A stretch of DNA of 64,000 bases from Euglena gracilis (taxonomy: Eukaryota > Euglenida > Euglenophyceae > Euglenales). A model generated the notes under the pieces. It was not told the DNA's origin, made no database searches, and saw only the letters and a program-made list of their open reading frames with translations. Positions within the stretch are counted from its first letter, which is position 1. The number at the start of each line of letters is the position of its first letter. Of this stretch, positions 12,261-50,047 are shown in pieces. Where the stretch lies: assembly GCA_039621445.1 (NCBI GenBank), contig CP154954.1, positions 74,181,653 to 74,245,652 of the forward strand, read 5' to 3'. Both the position numbers and the translations under genes were made by a program.

Positions 12261-14523
12261 AAGGGTGTGGGGTGTATGGGGGGGGTTAACATTTCATTAA
12301 CGTTTCAGAAATTACCGTAAAATCACTGAAAGTCACCGTAAATTGCAACAGTGTAATTTGTAACTTATAAATTACGCCAAATTTGCAATGCTAGTCTTTT
12401 CAGCCTTCCATTACATGCAGAGCTCAGCACTATTCAAAACCTGGTTTATGGTGGTCTGGGTGTACTGACATGTGGCGTGAGCCCCGAGTGAGTGTGGGGT
12501 TGCAGTGGCTGGAGATGGACCTAACCTGGGGTTGAACTCCAACAATCGAAATTAACAATAGTCCACCCCAAATGCAAAATCGTCTCGGGCTCTTGGTCCC
12601 CCTCCTCCTCACATACAAACTTGCTATCTGCACCCTTGCATTTGGCTTTTCTTTGTTTTGTGTGTGCCTCGCCTATTGGCCCTCAGGTTGGCCTCCATCA
12701 TAACCTCAACTGTGGGCTGGTCCTGGAGCATAAATGTTTATTCAAGCAAACTTTGAGCTGGACAGTCCCTCCCAACCCTGACCCATCCTTGCCTGGTTTG
12801 GGTCAGGTTTGTTTAGGTTTAGGTTTAGGCAGGTGTTTTGCCAGGCTTTTTTGCACCTCTGACGGCAAAAAATCTGGGCGATCCAGAGCTGAAAGTGGCT
12901 GCAGCCTGTGCCCTCCCCATTGGGGGGAGGACTGCCTAACCCCTTGTGCTGCCGATAGGACCCCCCCCCCCCCCCCCCCCCCGCTCCTGGCTACGACCCC
13001 CAGAACTGTTTTCCGTCCGGCTGGCTGAACCCCCCCCCCCCCCGCTTGGGGGTCCTGCAGAAACTCCCCGTGCCTGGGGTTTCCTGTGCCACTGCCCGGG
13101 GGGGGGGGAAGGATCAAAGGACCAGGGGGGGGGGCAGAGTGCAGCTTAGGCCAAAGTGCAGCTTAGTGCAGCTTAAGCCAAAGTGCAGCTCAGGGTCCCA
13201 AATGGAAGGGCCTGTTTGAAGGGCTGGGGGAGGCGGGCCCGCCCCGCCCAGGCTGCTGTCCACCCCCGCCTGCGCCCTCCTGGGCCGGCTCTGCCCCTCC
13301 CTTCCCCGCGGCAAGCAGGGCGGTCTAGAGTGGCGGCATTTTGCCTTTTTCCCTGTTAAGGCCACCCCCCTGAAGCCTCCCTGAAGCCTCAGGGCTGTCT
13401 AAAGCCCCATGCCTGGGGCTCGACAGGGTTGAAAATTACAAACAGTTGAAAAAAACGCATTTTGATTTTGATGGACAGGCGATGGTACAAGGATGCTGGG
13501 AAACGCTTTGCCCCCCTGATGAGGACCCATTTTGACTAATATCGGCCCATTTTTTCCTTTGCATTTTTTCATTGAATGTGCTGGGGCAGCAGAGTTTTTT
13601 TTTATATTTGATGAAGGACCAACCTGGCGGAAAGTGAGCTCTTGCGCCGCCTCCCATCGCCCCCACGTCGCATGCAGCCCCTGATTGGTCCCGTGGGCCC
13701 TGGTCCAAACCATGCTTGTTGTTCTTGTTGCGTCCACCGTTTTGGTCCAGAGTCCCCCTCCCACTGAGGCCAAAGGTTTTCTGAAGACGGAAGTGACCCA
13801 CCCCCTGGGGGGGGGGCAGCCAGCGGGTGCTTTTCTTCCTCCAGCCAGCAGCTCCCAGCCAGAGATTTTTTTTAAAGTTTTTTGACCTTGGGGGGGAGGG
13901 AGGTGGGTGGGTCCTGGGTCGCCCAAGCTCCACCCCCCCCTGGGGGAGTCGGGTTGAGTGGGTACCCCACCGGAGGGGGTTTTTCTTCTATTTTCGGCGC
14001 AAAGTGCCAGCCCCCACCTCTTTGAGGGCCCTTTTTAGTTGCATGACTCTCTAACTCACTCCCTCGGGACTTGTTTGGCCATTTTTGGCCATTTTGGCAT
14101 TTTTTCGAGAGATTTCGCGGTTTTCGACGAAAATTTTTCGGCTGGATCCTCCAAAAAGGGCTGGCCAGCAGGGCTAGCAGCAACCCCCCCCCAACGGGGG
14201 TGCTTCTGCGGCCCCCTGGGGTGGCCACCCACCACCCTGGCTATTTGGCCAATTCCCATTCTGCCCTGCGTCTCGGGGGATCCACTTTTGGGGGGTCAAT
14301 TTTGGGGTCCCAAAATTTTTTTTTGGGAGGACCAATGGGACAATGCTCAAGAGGCGCATTATCCTGCGGCAGGTCACAGGCAGACCCGAAACAGATGCTA
14401 CATTCTGGGGGGAAACCAAAAAACAGTGCCAGGCCCGAAGAAGGGATACCAGGCATCGAACAAAACAGCCACAGTGCACACAGGGGTTTGCAAAACCTTA
14501 AAGAGATATCTGCTCCATTCCAG
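12261..14523. other. Non-coding, with a TTTAGG stretch and G/C runs
   Basis: Contains three TTTAGG units (about 12808-12827), C runs of 20 or more near 12960, a short direct repeat of 'aagtgcagctta' (about 13139-13190), and a 'caattcccattctgccctg' motif near 14248 that is the reverse complement of the element end at 27627. No supported exon. Confidence 0.45.
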
Positions 14524-14933
14524 CGCACTCTCCTCCCCATGGCCAACAGCGACCCAGTCCGGCTGGTGGCCGCGGCCATGGAATCACTTAACACCGGGCT
14601 GGGTTTTCGAGAGTGGGCGGGTGGATTGCACCCCCCCCCCCCCCCCCCCGTGGGGGTGGCCGCGCCATGGGTCGTCAGCCGCACTGAAGGTCAGGCAGGA
14701 AAACTTTTTCAGCCAATTTTGGGTGGGTTTTGGGTGGGTGGGTGACCCCCCCCCCCCGAGGGGGTGGGGTTTCAAAACAGTGTGTCGGCGGGTTTGGGTC
14801 CGGGAAAAAAAAAGTGTCCCCCCCCCCCCGGAGTGGTGAGGGGGTCTCTAAGTGAATCTATGGCCGCGGCGTCGGTGGGCGCCGCTCTTCTGGCCTGCAG
14901 CGCCTTTGCTGTGGCCCCCGCAGCAGCCCAGCG
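14524..14933 (+). CDS. Exon split by a nonconventional intron; product unrecognised
   Basis: The acceptor is canonical (ctccattccag^CGCACT). The frame runs through MANSDPVRLVAAA, is interrupted at 14573, resumes at 14868 and continues SVGAALLACSAFAVAP, ending at a canonical donor (CAGCG^GTGGAT, 14933/14934). Removing 14574-14867 joins GTGGCCGC to GGCGTCGGTG with an unbroken, GC3-rich frame. The translated stretch is alanine-rich and hydrophobic, about 25 residues, so a membrane segment or signal-like helix is possible. Whether M at 14539 is the true start or the exon is internal is not decided. The downstream exon at 17757 may belong to the same gene. Confidence 0.55.
14574..14867 (+). mobile_element. 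Inverted-repeat element in the position of a nonconventional intron
   Basis: Structure: exon base string GCCGC (14569-14573), three bases GGC, then CATGGAATCACTTA, about 260 bp of G/C-rich interior, TAAGTGAATCTATG, then GCCGC again (14863-14867), then exon. The terminal repeats pair 12 of 14. The 5-bp GCCGC is an exact target-site duplication. None of the junctions compatible with a restored frame offers GT..AG, so splicing here would have to be the paired-ends type. Relatives: 56702-56962, 57463-57654, 59468-59558. Confidence 0.8.
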
Positions 14934-15027
14934 GTGGATCGGCCGGCCCACCGCCAGACCGTTCTTCCTTGTCCCCAGAGGTTCCTTGGTGTGACTTGTG
15001 GTGTAGTGTGGTTTGGTGTGGTGTGCG

Positions 15028-15345
15028 TTGCGTTGCATTGTGTTGCGTTGCGTTGCGTTGCGTTGCGTTGCGTTGCGTTGCGTTGCGTTGCGTTGCGTTG
15101 CGTTGCGTTGCGTTGCGTTGCGTTGCGCTGCGGTGTGCTGTGCAGTGGTGTGCTGTGGTGTGCTGTGTTGGTTGCGTTGCGTTGCGTTGCGTTGCGTTGC
15201 GTTGCGTTGCGTTGCGTTGCGTTGCGTTGCGTTGCGTTGCGTTGCGTTGCGCTGTGTTGTGTTGTCTTGCGTTGCGTTGCGTTGCATTGGTTGTGTTGAG
15301 TTGGCGTTGCGTTGTGTTGCGTTGCGTTTAGTTGCGTTGCGTTGT
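15028..15345. repeat. GTTGC pentanucleotide microsatellite
   Basis: About 60 GTTGC units, interrupted by GTGCTGTG-type variants around 15128-15170 and grading into a short TG run at 15347-15367. The apparent long ORFs here are pentapeptide repeats without stops and are not genes. Confidence 0.97.
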
Positions 15346-15659
15346 GTTTGTGTGTGTGTGTGTGTGTGACATTATTTGCTTTGTTCATAAACCATCAAAC
15401 AACCCCTGCTCTGTGGAAGTGTTGTGAGTGAACAATCTTTTTTGAATGTTTTTTTTATTATTAAAAAACAGGGCCCAGAAATACAAGAGTCGCACCTTTT
15501 TTTCCCGTACCACTTTTTTTGAGGGCTTTGGTTTGTGCCACCCCCTCCCCCCGGAGAGACCCGGCGCAACACGCTGACAAGGACGCACGCCGCCGATCCA
15601 TTCCTACCTGGGCGAGGTCTGTGGTGTCGGCCCCCATCCCGCCGTCGCCGTCGCAGTGG

Positions 15660-15826
15660 CCTGTGGCACGATCGTCCGCCTCCGGGACCCGAGTGCATCC
15701 CGAAAGCCGCCCTGCTGGCAGCCAGAGCCGCACTCCGCTCGAGGCGATCCTCGAACGTGCCGGCCAGGCGTTGACGTTGGGAACGGCGTTGCTTCGCGTG
15801 GAAGCAGATCCCCTGCGGGTCTTCCC
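15660..15826 (+). CDS. Possible exon, frame uncertain
   Basis: GC-rich, low in simple repeats, and preceded by a fair acceptor (gccgtcgccgtcgcag). Two + frames are open: one reading TPLEAILERAGQALTLGTAL, the other reading IPKAALLAARAALRS. GC3 does not separate them well and the minus strand is also partly open. I list it as exon-like sequence between the 14.5 kb and 17.7 kb exons, not as a defined exon. Confidence 0.25.
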
Positions 15827-16015
15827 AAAAACACAAGTTTCAGCCAACAGATGGGCCAGCCAAATTCAGCCAACCGAAATCGCAAGTTAAAGTCTGACTG
15901 CAAGGGGGAGGACCAAGCGCCCTGGGGGTAACCAAAATCAAGTGGCGCATTGTTTCAAGTTTGTTTTAAGAATCGCTTGGCCCCCCTCTTTCTTACATGC
16001 AACCTTGGCCCCCCT

Positions 16016-16186
16016 AAAGTTGGCCTTTGGACTTTTTGTACATGGTCGCCAAAATTCTGAACTGGCTCCCTGTAAGGTTGGACCAACCGTCCAACCCTAC
16101 ATTGTCCAACCAACTGTCGGGGGGGGGGTGGGAGGTACATCCCCCTCTGTCCTTGACATGGCTGGTCCATGACACCACCTGTGTTA
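16016..16186 (+). repeat. ~175-bp repeat, left copy of an inverted pair
   Basis: Reverse complement of 17907-18088 with few changes. Landmarks: AAAGTTGGCCTTTGGACTTT, GTACATGGTCGCCAAAATTC, AAGGTTGGACCAACCGTCC, a G run, CCTTGACATGGCTGGTCCAT, and GACACCACCTGTGTTA. With its partner it encloses a separate inverted-repeat element (16351-17119) and the exon at 17757-17843. Confidence 0.9.
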
Positions 16187-16350
16187 ACCGCGTTTTCCCC
16201 GTACCCAAAATGCCATTTTGTTTATGGTACACCGCATGTCCATGGCACCGGCACTGGCAGTGGCAGTGGCATTCCCCCCGTGTCAACCGCACTTTTCTCG
16301 TACTCTGGCGTGTCAAGGACAAGGGGGGGGGGTGCTGTTGGGTGCTGTGG

Positions 16351-17119
16351 GCAGGCACCTACCGCCGACCAGGGCCGACCAGGGCCGACCAGGGCCGACT
16401 TGCATGTGGTTGGTCGACCGAAGGGGAATGGATGAAGGAATTCGGCAGCTTTCCCTCTGGAACAAGCACCTCTGATGATGCTGGGCGATGCAGGGTGATG
16501 CTGGGCGATGCTGGGTGATGCAGGATTTTTGGAGACCAGAGGTGGGGTTCCGATGCTGGGCGATGCTGGGCGATGCAGGGTGTTGCTGGGCGATGCTGGG
16601 TGATGCTGGCATTTTTTTTTGTATACTTTGAAGAACTAAACCCATTTTTGGATAATTTTCTCACAAATCTCCAGTTTTACACCATTTTGGTCATTATGGA
16701 CCAGTTTTTGCTAATTTGGGGGCTATTTGTCACTGATTTGGCAAATATTGGGCTAATTTAGGTCAATCTGAGCATTTTTTATATCACTTTTTGGCCATTT
16801 TGCGCCCTTTTGGTAATTTTGGGTCACTTTTCACAATCTTTTGTGGATTTTGTTGGCATTTTTGGGTAATTTTTGGTTATTTCAAGCCATTTTAGGTCAT
16901 TTTGGTTGCTTTTGGGGAGCCAATGGAGGCCTTATGGGGGCACTTCCTTTTGATCTTGGCGAGACAATTCAGAAAATCACTGCATCCCTTCACATTTTTT
17001 CTGTGAAGGATACCCCCACCTATGGCCGACTATTTGGCGACCAGGGCCAACCAGGGCCGACCAGGGCCGACCAGGGCCGACCAGAGCACCAAAATGGGAA
17101 GTGACCATAGGTGCCTGGC
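16351..17119. mobile_element. Inverted-repeat element with GACCAGGGCC subrepeats (GCAGGCACCTA family), copy 1
   Basis: Ends GCAGGCACCTA and TAGGTGCCTGG(C) are inverted. Just inside each end is a short tandem array of GACCAGGGCC (16371-16400 and 17040-17092). Further in come a GATGCTGGGC minisatellite and T-rich 'TTTTGGCCATTTT' sequence. The copy at 61323-62410 has the same architecture with GACCGCAGCC as the subrepeat. No coding capacity seen. Confidence 0.7.
16474..16613. repeat. Minisatellite, ~10-bp unit GATGCTGGGC
   Basis: Alternating TGATGCTGGGCGATGCAGGG-type units, interrupted once at about 16523-16550. Inside the inverted-repeat element 16351-17119. Confidence 0.9.
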
Positions 17120-17756
17120 TGTGGGGGCTCCACTTTACACCATATCCCTGTAAACGCCTGAGAGCGGCCATGGCTTCGTTGTGAAGGGGCTGCTCCTCGT
17201 TGCTGGGGCAGCGGCCTCCTTGCGCAGGGCCGGGCAGGATGGTTGGGTTGGGCTGGTCGGTTTTTAAAACCCTGCGGACGGCTGGGCCAGGGGTCTGCTT
17301 GCCGTCCCCAGGCTGATTTTGAGGGGTTCCCATTGTCCTTTTTAAACCCTGACGGAGAGTTTGGGCGGCTGTCATCGTTACTTCGTTCAGTGCCCAGTGA
17401 AGTCCACCACCCTCCATTTCCCACAATTTTTGGCCACCACGAGTATGGGGCTGGACCGGTCACTCCTCCTGTCGTTCAGTTACCCCTTCCTGTTTCCCCA
17501 GCCCGAGGCATTTCCGAATCCGGGGGGCCCCTTCCCCGGGGGGTAGGAGGGGTTCGGCCACAGCACCCTTTTTCCAGCCAGCCGGCTCGATCCCCCACTC
17601 TTTGGGGGACTTAGGATTCTCCTGCTCCGGTCACCACCAATTTCCGCCAAAGTTTTTTCGGCTTAGGCGCGGAAGGAGTCCCTTCTTGAAGTGTCGTCCG
17701 GCTTGTCGCGGAGGCGGGTTGTCCCCCGGGTTCTGACTGCGCGCCTTCTCCGCAGC

Positions 17757-17843
17757 AGACGGCACGAGGCGGTTCTCGGCGCAGCCGAAGGATACGGTTC
17801 TGGATGGGTCGCTGTGGCTGCGGTGGGGGACCTTGCCGAGCAA
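17757..17843 (+). CDS. Internal exon of an unrecognised gene
   Basis: Acceptor at the ctccgcagcag run (AG ends 17755 or 17758) and donor AGCAAG^GTGTGC at 17843/17844. The frame DGTRRFSAQPKDTVLDGSLW followed by LRWGTLPSK has G/C at about 26 of 29 third positions. A second frame (reading GAAEGYGSGWVAVAAVGDLA) ends in a stop at 17856-17858 but is poor in GC3, so I prefer the first. Family unknown. Confidence 0.45.
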
Positions 17844-17906
17844 GGTGTGCATCGCTGATCTATGTGTGCCTTCGCCTCATTCCGGTTGGTGAGGTTTCAA
17901 AATGAT

Positions 17907-18088
17907 CTGACACGGGAGGTGTCATGGACCAGCTATGTCAAGGACGGGGGGGAGGATGTACCCCCCCCCCCCGACGGTTGGTTGGACGATGTAGGGTTGG
18001 ACGGTTGGTCCAACCTTACGGGGGAGCCAGTTAACAAGTTCAGAATTTTGGCGACCATGTACAAAAAGTCCGAAGGCCAACTTTTGTG
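17907..18088 (-). repeat. ~180-bp repeat, right copy of an inverted pair
   Basis: Inverted partner of 16016-16186 (same landmarks on the minus strand), with a small insertion 'TTAACA' around 18030. No coding content. Confidence 0.9.
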
Positions 18089-19063
18089 ACGAAAATGATG
18101 ACTTCTGGTATTTCAGGAAAGAGCCTCTGAACGTCCTGATCTGAAGTCACTTAAGGGCAATGCGAAGACACTGAGGGAAATTTTATGTCTCGAGAAATAT
18201 TCAAAATCCAAGAATAAATCCTCTCCTGAAGGCCAGGTGTGCCTTTTTTTCAGGGGTGTTCAAACAGAAATAGACGTCACCTCCAAGTGCCTTGAAGCCC
18301 GAAAAAATGAAGTAGACACTGAGGTGAAACGGGACAGTGTACATAGGGTGCTTTTGTTTTGTTAATTTTGCTCCCCCCCTCAAACTCCAGTCAAAATGCT
18401 GGCTTTTGGTAATACCATTATCCCTGTTGGATCTAGAATCCGGTATCATCCCGTTGCATCCCTTGCTCTTGCCGACTCGGCGGGCCCTCACCACATGGGT
18501 GGCCTACTTGACAAGAACACTGATGAACCGAGGGTTCAGACCCCAGAGGGCATAGACATAATGAAGGCCTCCAGGTCTTGGCCTTCGAGCCAGCAATGGA
18601 TTTCGTGGAACGGATGTGTTTACAGGCCGTTCCCGAAATATCCTTTGAGCTAAAAGACAGGTCAATAGAACCCCTGTGCAAAGATAAGGCACCACCACTC
18701 CCCCGTGGTTTCTTCGCAGATTTCTCTTCAAAATCAGCCAATGGTTTTATGCATTCGGGGAAATTGCCGAAAAATGAGAGTTTCTGGTTTATGGTATATT
18801 TAATGCTCTTGGATCCAGTCCCATTCGCCTTTTTATCCCCCCCCAGTTCAATCTTTTTTCTCGACTCCTCTTCAGCCCAAGAACAGGCAAAAGAAGCACA
18901 TAAAGCTGTTGGGTCAGCAAAAAGTCAAATTTGAATAAACTTTTATCATTTGCTCTACGGTCGATTTGTCTGGAATATTTCTCAAACAAACATAAGCTAC
19001 TGTAATTTTGTAACGATCAAAGAATGTTGGGGAGGGGAGGCTTCAGATCCCTCCTGGGGGAGG
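18089..19063. other. Non-coding or intergenic, no feature recognised
   Basis: Relatively free of simple repeats. Short ORFs on both strands lack GC3 bias and splice context. Probably intergenic between the unnamed gene and the ARMT1-type gene. Confidence 0.35.
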
Positions 19064-19453
19064 TAACCTACCCCCCAAAATAGGACCCCCCCCAAAATAA
19101 GACCCCCCTGACGGCGCAAAGAGCCGAAGACGGCAAAAATTTTCCCTGAAAATTACCAAAAACCCCAATTTCACACACAAAAATGATGACATTTTAAAAT
19201 TTTTCAGATTTTAAATTTCAAAAAACATGCTAAATGTCAACTTACACCAATTTACACATGGCACGAAGCGCCAAAGGAAAAATTTTCAATGCTTTTGGGA
19301 ACCTGAAAAAATGATGTGTTTTTGGGGCCTGGGTCGGTCAAGAAATAATCCAAATATAAGACCCCCCCCAAAATAAGACGCCCCCCTGGAGGTTACCAGC
19401 AACAGACCCAAAAATAAGACCCGGGCCTTATTTTTGGGGGGGGGGTTTTAGGT
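19064..19453. mobile_element. Inverted-repeat element of the CCCCAAATATA/AAATAAGACCCCC family, copy 1
   Basis: Left side ACCTACCCCCCAAAATAGGACCC and right side CTTATTTTTGGGGGGG..TTTTAGGT are inverted. Internal repeats of ATAAGACCCCCC (19083-19111, 19354-19382) and two GGCGC..GCGCC-like palindromes (about 19112 and 19259). Same design as 46618-47035. Confidence 0.6.
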
Positions 19454-20312
19454 CTTGTGCCTACTCGGGTGTGAGGAGCAGGCACCTATGCCTGACCTCA
19501 CCATAGGGCCACTAATGCTTTATACTTTATGCCGCTTTTAGTTATTTTTACCGTCCCCCCCCCCCCACAGTTTGACTGCTTTAAGCTACTTCTGGCTACC
19601 TTTGGCAGCTTTTGACAGCTTCTGGCTCCTTTTGGCCGCTTTTGTTTTTTTTGTCTACTTTTGCTGATGATAAGGATGCCACCTTTTTTGGGGCTTTTTT
19701 TTTTGCACTTGGCAATGCACGCGGATGACTGGCCAAATAGCCCGCATTAGAATGGGATTAATGCGGTTTGGAATACCAAGATGAGGAAAAAAACGAGATT
19801 TCTGTGGCAAAGTGCGCCGCAAGAAGGGGCGGATTTGGTTCTGGTCTAGGTCCAAAATTTTCATCAAGTTTAGTTGCTACGAAGGAAAACTGTCTGGATT
19901 TGAGTTCCTTGGGTATGCTTCTGTCTACACAGCCGACGTTTTATCTCACCAGTCTCTGTGCTGAGCAAGCCCTCAGTGAGCTGGGGTGGGGGTGCATTCC
20001 TGCAACAAGCCGCTTTTGCTTGCTCACTCAAGTGCTGATTTCTGTCGTCCCCCCACCCCAACTACCGGTGGCTACCAGGGATTACAATAGTATGGCAGGG
20101 AGAGTCAGGGTTTGACAAAGACCAGAGGTCGAATTTTGAAAGCGCAGTGTGGGAAGAAAAATGGAGGTGTACGCCTGCTGACTTGTCGAGTGGTGTCCTT
20201 TGTATGCTTGTGGTTTGGAGGATAGGTGCTCAGGGGAGGGTGTTCAGAGCTGGACAGGAAGACCCAGTAGGGAGGGGTGTCGACCCCTCCCCCATGCCCC
20301 CATGCCCCAGAA

Positions 20313-20341
20313 CTGACAGACTCCCCTTCTTTGCTGCACAG
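20313..20341 (+). promoter_or_regulatory. Probable spliced-leader trans-splice acceptor of the ARMT1-type gene
   Basis: A pyrimidine stretch (ctccccttctttgctgcac) ends in AG at 20340-20341, 11 bases before the ATG at 20353 (context CCACCATGG). A 3' splice site immediately before the first codon with no matching 5' exon in sight is what a trans-spliced leader requires. Inference: no RNA evidence. Confidence 0.45.
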
Positions 20342-20352
20342 ACGCCCCCACC

Positions 20353-47926
<27,574 letters not shown>

Positions 47927-50047
47927 TTGCCACAGGCTATTCGTCTGATCTCCAGAATGCAGTTGGTTTTCAGGGCTTCGACGATTCTGAAATGTCGCAT
48001 TTTGGGCAAGTGGAAGGTCGAGGGCCGCCTTGTGCATCGTGAAACCTTGCCGCGGTTATCATCATGACATGCTCATTTTTATTTTATTTATCATTGTCAT
48101 ACGTTGTACATTGCAGTCTCTCTCTTCTGAATCGGCGTTGCTGGGGGAACTCTTTGGGGGGAACTCCTTACCGACCCGAGAGTGTGTGCTTGTGGGGGAA
48201 GTGTGTTGCCACTCGGTGTGGTGCGCATGTGTTGTCAGTCTGTGCTACGGTTTCGCCCCAGGCTGGCAGGCGGGATATCGTCAGGGGTGACGATCCTGCC
48301 AACCCTCGTCCCTGACCGCTCTTGTGTGTGTGGTGCAGACCGTTAAAAACGAGCTGTGCGTCACCCTCCCAGGGGCCGGGGGAGGGGGGGGGGGGCTGAA
48401 AACACGAACCCCCCCAAAAGGCAGCACGGGACGGAAAAATGGTTCCACTTCCAATGGGGTACCCTCCGGGACAGCACCCTTTGGGGAGGGCTAGTCAAGG
48501 CCCTATCGGTGTGGAGATAGGCAGAAATTGCTGAAAAATATGGACGGCACCCGAAGGCTTGCGGTGCGAGCACGCAAATCTAAGCTGTCAGGATCAGCGG
48601 CTTAGAGTTGGGTACTCGCTGGTCCTGGGGTCACAGCACCAACCCCTGGGGTGGCCTGATCTGCGGTTGTTTGCAGAACTGCTGAGGGTTTGGCCCACAA
48701 AATGGGGCGGTGGGTGCCAGGCATGGGGGTGCGAAACAACCACGCCATGGAATTCTGGGAAAAATGGAAAGCTCCATGGTACGTAGGTCACTGCGTAAAT
48801 CTCCCTCTCTCTGTGTGTATGTGCGCGGGCGCGTACGTGCGTGCGTGTGTTGTGTGCGCGCACGTGCATGCGTGTGTTTGTTGTGTGCACGCACGCGTGT
48901 TTCTCCTGCAACTTATTTTATGTTTAATTCTTATTTGCTTTATACCTATGTGGAAAACTGCTGCTGACACATTCAATATTTCATAGAAATGCCTTCATTC
49001 TGGAGCTGTCGCAGGTGCCTCTGCTCCCCTTTCTTCAGCCGAGTCTCCCATTGGTATTGATGGGACCCTCGTCAACCCCTTTCGCTTGGGGCATTTCATT
49101 CGGCGTTTTTCCACGTGCTGCTGATTGTGCTCGCTTCTGTGTTATTCATGTGTAACACAAACCTTTCATCAGTGGTGAAAACCCAAATAAGAACCTATGA
49201 AATAACCCCACACCCCCAAACGAGCAAAATTAAGAACATTAACCCGTATGCCCCCCCCCCCATTTCACCATTTCAAGACACCCCACTGACAGTGTGATGC
49301 CTGGAGCAGGGTGCCCACCAGGGAGGATTCTCGATTCAGTTAACCCCTGCGTGCCCCGACCCCCCAAGATGTTGGTGGGAGTGTCTTTGAGAGTGTGTGT
49401 GCGGGTTTGAAAGGTTTGAAAGACAGTTTTGAGGAGAGTGTCCGGTTATGTGGGACACCCCCCCTGACAAGAGGGGGTCCGAACCATGCCCGATGATGGG
49501 GAGCCCAAAGGCCCAGGTCAAGGCAATCCCCCCCCCCCCCGTGTGCCTCTGTGCCTCTGGGCAAGGCAGGCGGCCAACCCGGCGTGTCCTCGCCCCGAGG
49601 ATTGCCTTCGGGGCAGAGCACCCCTGTCCCCTGCTTTTATATCGAACCCTCACTGGGTGGTGTGCTGTGGATCTGTCCGGGCAGCTGGAAATTTTTATTA
49701 TCTTGATCTTAATCCTTAATGGATTCCAGCCAATCTTTTTTTGTTGGTGGGGGCGGAGATCGTCAGGTGGGTGGGCGGGTGGGTGGCTCGGAAGACCCTC
49801 TGCGCCTGTGTGGGTGTGTCCTTGGCAACAGTGGAGGGTTTGGGCTCGGGGATCTGGAACTCTCCAACTGGACCTCTGGTGTGGACAAGCACCCCTCATG
49901 CCCATCAGCGTTCTGGACACGTTACGGCCACATCGCGTGTGGGGTGGCCAGTCCTCGTGTCACCCGTTCCCGTTCGACGCAGGGCATCCGACCCGCGAAA
50001 TATCACGCAATGGTCCCCCAGCCCCGTTGAGGTGCGGGGGAGTCGGG
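47927..50047. other. Intergenic region between the ARMT1-type and SPATA4-like genes
   Basis: About 2.1 kb. Contains a degenerate TG/CG tract (48805-48900) and G/C runs. ORFs such as 49448-50215 cross C runs and lack support, although their 3' part overlaps the first SPATA4-like exon. No separate promoter recognised. Confidence 0.5.

Noticed and set aside
14772-15388. Overlapping ORFs of 120-176 codons
   Set aside because: Translation of the GTTGC microsatellite; only the 5' piece to 14933 is exon-like.
16977-17463. Minus-strand ORFs of 147-149 codons (containing NEEQPLHNEAMAALRRLQG)
   Set aside because: Part looks protein-like, but it overlaps the GACCAGGGCC subrepeats and the inverted-repeat element, and no splice context supports it. 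It could be a decayed mobile-element gene.
17757-17858. Alternative frame reading GAAEGYGSGWVAVAAVGDLA with a stop at 17856
   Set aside because: Third-position G/C is much lower than in the DGTRRFSAQ frame, and a good donor follows that frame.
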